Source: Alkalicoccobacillus porphyridii
Lineage (GTDB): Bacteria > Bacillota > Bacilli > Bacillales > Bacillaceae_D
NCBI RefSeq assembly: GCF_007293315.1
Contig: NZ_VLXZ01000004.1
Location: forward strand, 186,001 to 250,000
Direction: 5' to 3'
Length of the DNA: 64,000 bases
Below, in pieces: positions 45,900 through 54,025 of this stretch (its first letter is position 1; every line of letters begins with the position of its first letter). The notes beneath the pieces were generated by a model that searched no databases, had not been told where the DNA came from, and saw nothing but the letters and a program-made list of their open reading frames with translations. Both the position numbers and the translations under genes were made by a program.

Positions 45900-46400
45900 A
45901 ACACAAAAAACCCCGTCCAAATAAGGACGAGGTTTTCTCGCGGTACCACCTTTTGTTAGCTAGTAGAATCAGCTCACTCACACATACGGAAAGCATCTAC
46001 TTTCGATATGTCTCTAGTTGATAACGGATAGAGAAACCCGACTTCACCTACTAACGATTTAGGTCACTGAAAAACGATCTATATAAGACTGCGAACGTTC
46101 TTCCATTGTTTAAGTCAGAACATTAGCGGGTGTGAACCCGTAGACTCCTGCGGAACAGAACGAGGCAGACCGACATTGAAGTGGCGTACTTCCACTTCGA
46201 GGGCTGAGGCCGTTCTTGCGGGTGCTAGGGTTCTCCTGTAGCGGCGCTATTCAGCTCATTCTTACATGACTTTTTCAGTGACCTACTAACGATTTCGGAA
46301 AAGTAATTCAGAAGCCCATTCCAAAACAAAGGATGATTGGTTCACAGCCACCACCAACTCTCTGAACACCCAATCTGTTTTGTACTTACTCTTCATCATT
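45900..46400 (-). promoter_or_regulatory. Tryptophan T-box leader of trpS, interrupted by a MITE-like element
   Basis: Read on the - strand: stem I with AGAGAGTTGGTGG (46363-46351) and the specifier codon TGG (46318-46316) in GAATGGGCTTC; then the interruption; then stem III around AGTAGA/TCTACT; then the T-box sequence AAAAGGTGGTACCGCG (45952-45937), which pairs with the CCA end of uncharged tRNA; and the terminator ACCTCGTCC / GGACGGGGT with six T residues (45932-45903). Uncharged tRNA-Trp should favour the antiterminator and raise trpS expression. Without the insert the leader would be about 270 nt, a normal length. Confidence 0.9.
46061..46284. mobile_element. MITE-like element inserted in the trpS T-box
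   Basis: A 224-bp element bounded by perfect 14-bp terminal inverted repeats, AGGTCACTGAAAAA (46061-46074) and TTTTTCAGTGACCT (46271-46284). The flanks carry a direct repeat, ACTAACGATTT (46050-46060 and 46285-46295), extended to 15 bp by an ACCT that coincides with the element end. The inside is GC-rich with foldback parts (GAAGTGG / CCACTTC at 46178-46198) and no reading frame. This is the structure of a non-autonomous miniature element; its parent transposase is not in the window. Confidence 0.8.
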
Positions 46401-46425
46401 ATTGATTTCTATATAAGATAAATAT

Positions 46426-47145
46426 TTACTCAGCTAAGTCAACATTGTGATAAACCTGTTGAACATCTTCCAAATCTTCCAGTGCATCTATTAGCTTCTC
46501 AAATTGCTCCTTACCCTCTTCAGGAATAGACACATCATTTTGAGCTAACATGGTAAGTTCAGCTACTGAGAATTCCGTCACACCTAACGTTTTAAACGCC
46601 TCTTGGACAGCATGAAATTGTTCAGGGTCTGCATAAACGATAACCGTTTCATCCTCTTGAACAATATCTTTAATATCTACGTCTTCTTCCATCATCAATT
46701 CAAGTATCTCATCCTCAGACTTGCCCTCTACACCAATTACAGCAGCCGCATCGAACATATAAGCAACTGAGCCACTAACGCCCATGTTCCCTCCATTTTT
46801 TCCAAAAGCCGCTCGAACATCAGATGCGGTGCGGTTCACATTATTAGTTAGCGCATCAACAATCAACATAGAGCCGTTTGGTCCAAAACCTTCGTATCTA
46901 AGCTCATCGTATGTTTCATCTGAGCCACCTTTAGCTTTTTCAATCGCTCGATCGATGATTGCTTTTGGAACATTATAGGTTTTAGCTCGTTCAAGAACGA
47001 CCTTTAAAGCTTGGTTTGATTCAGGGTCTGGCTCACCCTGCTTGGCTGCCACATATATCTCACGTCCAAATTTCGCATAAATTCTACTTGTATTTGCATC
47101 CTTTGATGCTTTTTTTTCTTTAATATTATTCCATTTACGTCCCAT
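46426..47145 (-). CDS. yeeI: YebC/PmpR-family protein, YeeI orthologue
   Basis: A 239-residue YebC-family protein. The start [20 protein letters not shown], then [20 protein letters not shown], and the end [16 protein letters not shown] match B. subtilis YeeI almost residue for residue. YebC-type proteins were described as transcriptional regulators, and newer work gives them a role in relieving ribosome stalling at proline stretches. ATG at 47145 is chosen by comparison with YeeI; the frame extends three residues to 47154. Its stop is about 25 bases before the start of the trpS leader, so read-through into trpS is possible. Confidence 0.93.
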   Translation of the reverse strand: MGRKWNNIKEKKASKDANTSRIYAKFGREIYVAAKQGEPDPESNQALKVVLERAKTYNVPKAIIDRAIEKAKGGSDETYDELRYEGFGPNGSMLIVDALTNNVNRTASDVRAAFGKNGGNMGVSGSVAYMFDAAAVIGVEGKSEDEILELMMEEDVDIKDIVQEDETVIVYADPEQFHAVQEAFKTLGVTEFSVAELTMLAQNDVSIPEEGKEQFEKLIDALEDLEDVQQVYHNVDLAE

Positions 47146-47328
47146 CATTAACACTCGCTTTCACTTGTTCTCTTAACCTCCATCATAGCCTCATCTAGCG
47201 ATTCTGACAAGCTATTAGGACAAACCTTCCATAATTACACTGTAAATAGTTGTTTGCAAGTGGAATAAACAGGGTATAAACTCCTGTGTATGAATATATA
47301 CATATTTTTATGAAGAGGAGTTGAGTGT

Positions 47329-47664
47329 ATGAGAAAAGTGGAAGTTAAGAAATTTGGTATTGTTAGTGTTTTAAAAAGTACGCTTTACCTTTATTTTATT
47401 CCCCTTATTATTTTTGTCCTGATTTTTCTTATTGCTACTTTAGTAGGGGTTACCCAGGAAGGGGCTGCAGGTTTTGTAACTATCCCGCTTTTTTTAATTG
47501 CCATTATTTTTTATACTGCTTTCTATGCAGGCATAATATCACTAGTCACATTATGTTATAACTGGTTAGCAGGTAAATTTGGCGGCCTTGTATTAACGGT
47601 TGAAGATGTGGATACGCACACGGCAATAAATGAGCAACATCATGACGAATCTCAATTGAGTTAA
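47329..47664 (+). CDS. Small membrane protein of unknown function, DUF3566-like
   Basis: A 111-residue protein with a basic start (MRKVEVKKFGIVSVLKSTLY), two membrane segments (about 20-42 and 50-77) and a cytoplasmic C-terminus rich in H, D and E. The order LKSTLYLYFIPLIIFVLIFL, then GFVTIPLFLIAIIFY and YNWLAGKFGGLVL resembles DUF3566-type membrane proteins seen beside other Bacillus genes. Function unknown. ATG follows AGAGGAG. Monocistronic, divergent from yeeI. Confidence 0.7.
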   Translation: MRKVEVKKFGIVSVLKSTLYLYFIPLIIFVLIFLIATLVGVTQEGAAGFVTIPLFLIAIIFYTAFYAGIISLVTLCYNWLAGKFGGLVLTVEDVDTHTAINEQHHDESQLS

Positions 47665-47807
47665 GAAATGAGTATTTAATGAGATATTAACTTTCGAAAA
47701 GAATGGGTTTATTGTAACTTGGACGTGGAACCAGGTTAATGGCAAGTACCTGTTCGCTCTAACAGTACTCAATTTATCTAAATTGGTAATGATTCTACCT
47801 GAATTAA

Positions 47808-47846
47808 AGAAAAGCTAAACAATATTAAACATTGTTTAGCTTTTCT
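47808..47846. terminator. Bidirectional terminator between convergent genes
   Basis: Perfect 16-base inverted repeat AGAAAAGCTAAACAAT / ATTGTTTAGCTTTTCT with a 7-nt loop, between the small membrane protein gene (+) and the third importer operon (-). Confidence 0.88.
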
Positions 47847-47946
47847 TCTATTGATAAACCCCCACTGGAACACTTTCCTTATATCTCTTTGTTGAGATTA
47901 GGATAGGAGATCTATGTCACTAAACTGTCGCAACGAACCTATACAT

Positions 47947-49566
47947 TTAATTCACATTTTCAAGATATTGATCATACGCTTCCTGCATGATTTCTACATA
48001 ACGGTCTACGCCCAAGGATTCTAAACCAGCTAAATAGCTGTCCCAGTCCGAATCAAAATCTAGTTCTCCTACGATAAATCGTACAGCACTTTGCTCCACG
48101 TTCGTCTTAATATTAGTTTCAAGTGTGGCTACTTCCTCTTGCACTATTTCATCAAACCAAACACTCCAATAAGGGAATACTCGTTCCGGCTCCGTTCCTT
48201 CATATAAGTAAGTGGCTTCTTGTAAACGGCGTTCATAGCCCTCCTGTGTATAAATATCCTCAGCCTGAACCCAAGAATCTCTAAATTCTACTGGATGATA
48301 ATATTGAGCGCTGGCTCCCCAATTGTTATTACGTTCATCATCAGAATGTATCTCTTTAACAAGTGGTTCTACATCTTCATTAATAGCCACATCACCTTCT
48401 TCAGCCTGTTCCCATGATTCTCCTTCTTCTCCGAACATGGCGCGAAGAGACCCCTCCGTTGTGAACATATAATCTAATAGCTTTAGGGCTTTCACTTGCA
48501 CCTCTTCACTCGCTTTATTTGTGAGGGCAAAGGTTGCACCTTGTTCTATGGGATACTTATAAACGGAATACGCAGCATTTGGTCCTGCTAACGGAGCAAT
48601 GGCATCATATTCCAAACTATTATCATTGTTGGCAAATTCATTAGGATGCATGGAGGGTCCAGCGCCAAGGATTACTTCATCCGCATTACTTCCTAATTGA
48701 GTATAGGCTTCAGCGTTTTGAGTAAAAGCTCCAGGATCAATAAGCCCATCTTCATAAAGCTCATGAATATATTCCAAGCCTTGTTTCCATTCCTCTTTGT
48801 TCGCCACAAATGAAACTTGATCATTATCTACAGTCAAACGCGTTTTGACATCATCATACACAAATCCATTCATTAAAAATGGTATAACAGAATGCTGACC
48901 AATTGAAATTGAACCACTAAGTGGAATCTCGTCTTTCTCACCATTTCCATTTGGATCATCATTCTTAAATGCAGTCAGCACTTCTTTTAATTCTTCATGT
49001 GTTTCTGGAACGTCCAGTCCTAAGTTATCAAGCCATGTACTATTTAGCCACATTTTATTTGGCCAAGTACAGTGGAAACATTCAATGAGTTGAGGTATTC
49101 CATATATATTTCCATCAGGTGCAGTAGCAAGAGCTCGATATTCAGCATCAGTATCTAAAACCTCCTGTAAATTAGGAGCGTGATCTTTAATAAGGTCGTT
49201 CAAGGGCAAAAGAACACCTTGATTCCCGTAACGAAGCATCTCATTTGCAGAGAATTGATCTACCCAAGGAATCATGAAATACACATCTGGGTAATCACCA
49301 CTTGAAAGCGAGATCTGGCGTCGCTCTTTTGCTGCTGCTGAGTCATAAGACGTAGTCTCAAAGATAAGGTTTACATCAAATTCCTCCTCAACAAAAGCTG
49401 TAAAAGAATTTGTCTCTAAGTCTCTTTCTGAGTAGTTCGGCATAAAAATTTTCATATCTGTTTTTCCTTCAACTGTATCCTCTGAAGCCTCTTCTCCTGG
49501 AGAGCATGAAACAAGAAGTACCATCCCTACAAGTAATATAAATATTCTTATGAACTTGACTTCCAT
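47947..49566 (-). CDS. Lipoprotein substrate-binding protein of a LplA/LipO-type importer (third importer)
   Basis: Large extracellular solute-binding lipoprotein, 539 residues, typical of the LipO/YtcQ group that partners LplB/LplC permeases. Signal peptide MEVKFIRIFILLVGMVLLVSC with the modified cysteine at 21, then SPGEEASED. The mature part has MIPWVDQFSANEMLRYGNQG, VLLPLNDLIKDHAPNL and DPNGNGEKDEIPLSG, which contains a calcium-loop-like motif usual in this group. ATG follows AGGGGGAT. Third gene of the operon; its position after the permeases is normal for the Lpl type. Expected ligand: oligosaccharide, possibly fucosylated given the fucosidase at 54026. Confidence 0.88.
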   Translation of the reverse strand: MEVKFIRIFILLVGMVLLVSCSPGEEASEDTVEGKTDMKIFMPNYSERDLETNSFTAFVEEEFDVNLIFETTSYDSAAAKERRQISLSSGDYPDVYFMIPWVDQFSANEMLRYGNQGVLLPLNDLIKDHAPNLQEVLDTDAEYRALATAPDGNIYGIPQLIECFHCTWPNKMWLNSTWLDNLGLDVPETHEELKEVLTAFKNDDPNGNGEKDEIPLSGSISIGQHSVIPFLMNGFVYDDVKTRLTVDNDQVSFVANKEEWKQGLEYIHELYEDGLIDPGAFTQNAEAYTQLGSNADEVILGAGPSMHPNEFANNDNSLEYDAIAPLAGPNAAYSVYKYPIEQGATFALTNKASEEVQVKALKLLDYMFTTEGSLRAMFGEEGESWEQAEEGDVAINEDVEPLVKEIHSDDERNNNWGASAQYYHPVEFRDSWVQAEDIYTQEGYERRLQEATYLYEGTEPERVFPYWSVWFDEIVQEEVATLETNIKTNVEQSAVRFIVGELDFDSDWDSYLAGLESLGVDRYVEIMQEAYDQYLENVN

Positions 49567-49595
49567 GTGTAAATCCCCCTTAGTGTTTAAAGTAT

Positions 49596-50501
49596 TTATC
49601 CTTTTACAGATCCAATTAACATACCTTTCACAAAATACTTTTGTGCAAAAGGATAGATAACTAGGACAGGCAAACTAGAAACAACGATTAATGAATACTT
49701 CATTAGATTTGCTAAGCGGTCACGCTCCGCTTGTACTGCAATATCCATATTTGCACCTGAGCTTGTTTGTGTGATAAGGATCTCCCTTAGCTCCAATTGC
49801 AATGGAAATAGATCTCTAGTCTTAAGAAAAATCATGGCATCGAAATAGCTGTTCCATTGAATAACTGCATACATAAGAGCTAACACAGCAATAATTGGTT
49901 TTGAAAGTGGTAAAACAACGGACCATAAAAAACGAATGCTACTACACCCATCCATTTCACTTGCTTCAACTAACTCCTCAGGGATACTCGTTTGGAAAAA
50001 GGTTCTAGCTATAATCACCTGCCAAACAGCAATGGCCTTAGGAATAATAATAGCCCATATACTGTCAAGCATGCCTAGTCGTTGTACTAAAAGATATTCG
50101 GGAATTAACCCCCCTGAAAAAAGCATGGTAATCAAGATAAAGAACATAAGGAAGGTGCGACCATAAAAATTCCTTCTTGACAAAGGGTACGCAAACACAA
50201 CCGTTAAGACTACCGCAAGCAATGTATAGCTTATGGTGTAGATGATTGAATTCTTGAAACCTCGTAGTACATCAGAGTTAGTTAAAACCTCTCTATAACC
50301 TGCAAACGATATGTCAACAGGCCATAGCCAAACCTCACCTGCGGTTACTGCTTCGGCGCTACTTATGGAAGAGCTCACTATATAAACTATTGGATATAGC
50401 ACAATAATCAAAACCAGAATTAAAAAGGCATAAACACTATATAAGAAGAGTTGATCAGTGAATGATTCTTTTATTCTACTTTTTTGCTTTCTTCTTTTCA
50501 T
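49596..50501 (-). CDS. ABC importer permease, LplC/YtcP type (third importer)
   Basis: Membrane subunit of 301 residues with a basic N-terminus (MKRRKQKSRIKES), six membrane segments and the EAA loop EELVEASEMDGCSSIRFLWS. The end FVKGMLIGSVKG is typical of LplC/YtcP proteins. ATG at 50501 is chosen because AGAGGAGGG lies seven bases upstream; the frame runs on to 50525 into the preceding gene. The stop of the upstream permease gene at 50519 is 18 bases away. Confidence 0.9.
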   Translation of the reverse strand: MKRRKQKSRIKESFTDQLFLYSVYAFLILVLIIVLYPIVYIVSSSISSAEAVTAGEVWLWPVDISFAGYREVLTNSDVLRGFKNSIIYTISYTLLAVVLTVVFAYPLSRRNFYGRTFLMFFILITMLFSGGLIPEYLLVQRLGMLDSIWAIIIPKAIAVWQVIIARTFFQTSIPEELVEASEMDGCSSIRFLWSVVLPLSKPIIAVLALMYAVIQWNSYFDAMIFLKTRDLFPLQLELREILITQTSSGANMDIAVQAERDRLANLMKYSLIVVSSLPVLVIYPFAQKYFVKGMLIGSVKG

Positions 50502-50518
50502 AAGCCCTCCTCTCTTCA

Positions 50519-51487
50519 TCACCATAGCCCTGTACCTGTAACCCTACGAGCGATGACATTCACTATGAGAATCAATATTAAATTGATAATGGAATTAAAT
50601 AACCCTACAGCAGCACTAAAGCTGAAGCTTGCATTGATTATACCCATTTTGTATACGTAGGTCTGTAGAATTTCTGACGTGCTTAGGTTGAGTGGATTTT
50701 GTAATAAATAAACCTTCTCAAAGCCAATAGACATTAAATTCCCTACACTTAAGATCATGATAATGACGATCGCAGGCATAATACCTGGAATATCCACGTT
50801 AAGTATGCGTTGAATTCGTGAAGCGCCATCCACCTTTGCCGCTTCATACTGTTGCCTGTCTACCCCAGCCAATGCAGCAAGATATATAATGGCTGCATAA
50901 CCGGTCTGCTGCCATGCATCTGACCATACGTACACAGATCGAAAAGCATCTGATTGTGCTAAAAAATTACTTGACTCAAACCCTAAGAATATAAGGATAT
51001 CGTTAATAATCCCAGTACGTGGAGAAAGCATAATAATAATCATAGACACAATGATAACTGTTGAAATGAAATACGGTGCATAAGTGAACATTTGTACCGT
51101 ACGCTTAAAGATCCCATGCCTGATTTCATTTAACGCGAGTGCAAGAATAATCGGTAGCGGAAACGTTACAGCCATTTGATAAAGACTTAAGTATAGTGTG
51201 TTTTTGATGAGGTCCCAAGCTACTGGGTTTCTAAAAAACGCTTGAAAGTGTTTTAACCCTGCCCAATCACTTCCAAAAACACCTTGAACAATGTTATAGT
51301 CTTTAAATGCAATGATCGTTCCAGCCATAGGGACATATTTAAAAATAATGAAATACATTATTGGTGGAATCATCAGCAAGTATAGTTGCCAATGTCTTCG
51401 AAAGCTTTTTTTGGCTAATTCTCGGTGAGTTTCTCGCCTGAACTTTGGTTTAAACGTTCTCTTATTGATCCTTTCAGTTGTTTTCAA
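50519..51487 (-). CDS. ABC importer permease, LplB/YteP type (third importer)
   Basis: Membrane subunit of 322 residues. A basic N-terminal tail (FKPKFRRETHRELAKKSFRR) precedes six membrane segments beginning LYLLMIPPIMYFIIFKYVPM and the EAA loop QQYEAAKVDGASRIQRILNV, both characteristic of LplB. TTG at 51487 lies seven bases after AAAGGAG; GTG at 51493 almost touches that site. First gene of the operon. A cre site (51516-51531) and three CGTACAC repeats (51562-51625) lie upstream. Confidence 0.88.
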   Translation of the reverse strand: MKTTERINKRTFKPKFRRETHRELAKKSFRRHWQLYLLMIPPIMYFIIFKYVPMAGTIIAFKDYNIVQGVFGSDWAGLKHFQAFFRNPVAWDLIKNTLYLSLYQMAVTFPLPIILALALNEIRHGIFKRTVQMFTYAPYFISTVIIVSMIIIMLSPRTGIINDILIFLGFESSNFLAQSDAFRSVYVWSDAWQQTGYAAIIYLAALAGVDRQQYEAAKVDGASRIQRILNVDIPGIMPAIVIIMILSVGNLMSIGFEKVYLLQNPLNLSTSEILQTYVYKMGIINASFSFSAAVGLFNSIINLILILIVNVIARRVTGTGLW

Positions 51488-51515
51488 AGCCACACTCCTT
51501 TCTTAAAGCCCCTTA

Positions 51516-51531
51516 ATGAAAGCGCCTTCAT
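51516..51531. promoter_or_regulatory. cre site (CcpA operator) of the third importer operon
   Basis: ATGAAAGCGCCTTCAT matches 15 of 16 positions of WTGNNARCGNWWWCAW, 29 bases before the LplB-type gene. Confidence 0.72.
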
Positions 51532-51561
51532 TTAGAATGATATCAGAGGTTTTGACTATTG

Positions 51562-51625
51562 AAACCGTACACTTCAGAAAAAGACGTACACCTGTATTTT
51601 CGTTAAATAAAAAAACCGTACACTT
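51562..51625. promoter_or_regulatory. Three CGTACAC direct repeats, candidate AraC-regulator operators
   Basis: CGTACAC occurs at 51566-51572, 51585-51591 and 51617-51623; the outer two lie in an identical 13-mer AAACCGTACACTT (51562-51574 and 51613-51625). They sit between the end of the AraC-type regulator gene and the importer operon it probably controls. Confidence 0.5.
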
Positions 51626-51658
51626 TAAAAATCAAGGTACAGTTCTAAAAAGATACTA

Positions 51659-53935
51659 TTAAGCTTTTGAGGAATGTAAATTTTCTCGATATTGTACAGG
51701 TGTGATTGCATGTAATCGTTTAAATACTCTACGAAAGGAATGGGCACTATTATATCCAACCTGCTCTGCAATTTCTTCAATGGTTAGTACACCTTGACTG
51801 AGTAGGTCTTCAGCCTTTTTTATTCTAACTCTTTCAATATACTCGTTTAACCGTTCCCCGGTTTCATATTTAAATAAACTAATCATTCTCTTCTCCTCAT
51901 CACCTATTTTCGATGCAATGAGATTCGATGTTAGACCAGCGTCCGTATAATGCACATTTATACATTCTTTTACTTTTTGTATTAACACATGATCTTGCAC
52001 GGCTTGTTTTTTATCCTTCCAATCACAAAATAGATAGATAAGAGAGATGATCATCTGCTTTAGCTCTTCTGATTTATTTGTATTGATTTGTGTTAATAGT
52101 AATTTTTCGTAAAGTTGTTTAATTTGACCTTCTTGTCTTGTTGCATCAATAGCTCTCATAACCGTTCCTTTAAGCGCTACTAAAAAATGCTCCAGCATCT
52201 TTGGTGACAATGATTTTTCATATTTATTCTTATTAAATAAAGTATCAATCATTGAAATCGAGGCCTCTGCATTTCCATCTTTAATGTTCTTAAGTAGAGA
52301 AAGCTCCCAATCATATGGATAAAAATAAATGGTAGAGCTATGAACAATTCTTCTGAAAAGAAAAACGCCAAAGTCAGCTAGATCCTGTCCATATTGAAGT
52401 GCAACTAACGCTTCATGGTATGAGCGATTAATATCTGAGAGCCGCTCATAAGATTGGCCAATGCCCACATGTATATCAAGTGTTTGTCTTCCTTCAACTT
52501 TATCATTCAATTCTTTAAATAGTATTTCGGCTTTTTGTGGAGAGTGCTGATGCTCAATCTTGTCAATAAGCAACAAATAGATAAGCTTTCGTTGACTTAT
52601 GGTCTTATGAAGAAATGGATATAGCTCGCCCATTTTTTCTTCTACATACAGATCAAATTCCATCAGTCGTTCATGATATTCCTTCGTTGGCAAATTCTCT
52701 TTTTTTGATGCAATCTCAGCTACAAAAACATTTCCAACATGATGATTTGAGAATTTTTCTCCGTAAGAATTATTATACGATTCAACTGCTTGCTCTGCAG
52801 TAATGCTTCCATGTAATAATTGCTTAATAAACAAATCCTTCAAAACAGGCATTTGATTCGATAATGTCTGCCGTAATTCAGTATGACTCTTTAATAAGTG
52901 TGAAACATGGTCCATCAAAGAATCGTATTCATTTTTTGATTTTGCCTCTGCTCCCATGTATTCGTTTAAACGCTTTACAATTGAAGTGATTGGCCTACTA
53001 TTCCGCCGTGAAAATTGCAAAGAAATACATAGCCCAACTAATAAGGTTACACTTGTTACGATGAGTGTGATATCTTTTATTGGTTTAGCTTGAGCTGCAA
53101 TTGTACTTTTAGGTATACCTGCAGTATAGATCAAATCATTCTTATCCGAACGCATGGTAACGACTAACGTACCGTCTTTTAAATACTCAACATCTTGCTC
53201 ATTTGAATTAATAGCAATCTCAGTAATCCGGTCTTTAGTAATATTTGTAGCTGAAATCACCTTATTTTCTCCATCTCGAATAAAGGTCCAAGCATCCAGC
53301 TCATTTGGCATACTCTTTACAATATTGTTAATATCATTTTGTTTAATTGGAACAACTACTGTTCCTAAGGAAGCATACGCACTATCTAAAGGAATAGACT
53401 GAACAAAGGTTAATCCAATGCTATCCATATCCTCTGTAGGACTAATAAATGAATGAGTACGATTCTCTGTTTCTACTAGTTTTGATAGGTACGCTTCACT
53501 ATAATCAGTTCCAGCGAAAAATTGCTGAGGTCTAAAATAAACTGAGCCAGGCGTAATAATTAAGTTGCTTTTATTAATACGGATGTAATAATCTTCAATA
53601 AAATCATTTGTTGAAGCGAATGGTGTTACAGCGGAAGAAAAACTTGATAGTAAAGAGATTTGTCGTGTAGATTCATCACTGCTTAATAGTAAAATTCGTT
53701 GTAAATCATCATTTATTGCAATGTGTCTTGCAAATCGCTCTACTTCCGATAGCCTTTGTTCCAGTAAAGACTTACTCTGGTTTAATGATTGTATACTAGT
53801 TCTAATTGCATAATTCTCAGCTTCTTTTATAGCAGCGTGATAGGTAAAGAAACCAGTCATAATAGGGATGAGCAAAATAATAACATAGGATATAAGGAAA
53901 CGCCTATAAACGTTTAATGTCCTTCTTCTGAACAT
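51659..53935 (-). CDS. Large AraC-family sensor-regulator (YtdP/YesS-like) with membrane sensor domain
   Basis: One-protein sensor and regulator of 758 residues. An N-terminal membrane segment (FLISYVIILLIPIMTGFFTY) and a second at about 282-302 (ITLIVTSVTLLVGLCISLQF) enclose an extracellular Cache-like sensor of about 250 residues. A long cytoplasmic linker follows and the AraC DNA-binding domain is at about 650-755 (LTSNLIASKIGDEEKRMISL and IEEIAEQVGYNSAHSFRRVF, ending TPVQYRENLH). B. subtilis YtdP and YesS have this build and regulate neighbouring polysaccharide uptake genes. It is flanked by the LplB-type operon and a GH29 gene, so an extracellular fucoside may be the signal. Confidence 0.88.
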   Translation of the reverse strand: MFRRRTLNVYRRFLISYVIILLIPIMTGFFTYHAAIKEAENYAIRTSIQSLNQSKSLLEQRLSEVERFARHIAINDDLQRILLLSSDESTRQISLLSSFSSAVTPFASTNDFIEDYYIRINKSNLIITPGSVYFRPQQFFAGTDYSEAYLSKLVETENRTHSFISPTEDMDSIGLTFVQSIPLDSAYASLGTVVVPIKQNDINNIVKSMPNELDAWTFIRDGENKVISATNITKDRITEIAINSNEQDVEYLKDGTLVVTMRSDKNDLIYTAGIPKSTIAAQAKPIKDITLIVTSVTLLVGLCISLQFSRRNSRPITSIVKRLNEYMGAEAKSKNEYDSLMDHVSHLLKSHTELRQTLSNQMPVLKDLFIKQLLHGSITAEQAVESYNNSYGEKFSNHHVGNVFVAEIASKKENLPTKEYHERLMEFDLYVEEKMGELYPFLHKTISQRKLIYLLLIDKIEHQHSPQKAEILFKELNDKVEGRQTLDIHVGIGQSYERLSDINRSYHEALVALQYGQDLADFGVFLFRRIVHSSTIYFYPYDWELSLLKNIKDGNAEASISMIDTLFNKNKYEKSLSPKMLEHFLVALKGTVMRAIDATRQEGQIKQLYEKLLLTQINTNKSEELKQMIISLIYLFCDWKDKKQAVQDHVLIQKVKECINVHYTDAGLTSNLIASKIGDEEKRMISLFKYETGERLNEYIERVRIKKAEDLLSQGVLTIEEIAEQVGYNSAHSFRRVFKRLHAITPVQYRENLHSSKA

Positions 53936-54025
53936 ATTGCCCCCTCCTCACGTGTTACATTCAACCTCTCTATTGGGAACCAAATAAAGGCACCACTAGT
54001 TAGAACGTGACATGTTATTCCCCTA

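Noticed and set aside
45709-45996. Open frame on - across the trpS start and the T-box terminator
   Set aside because: The region is fully explained by the T-box leader and the trpS start; the frame has no ribosome binding site.
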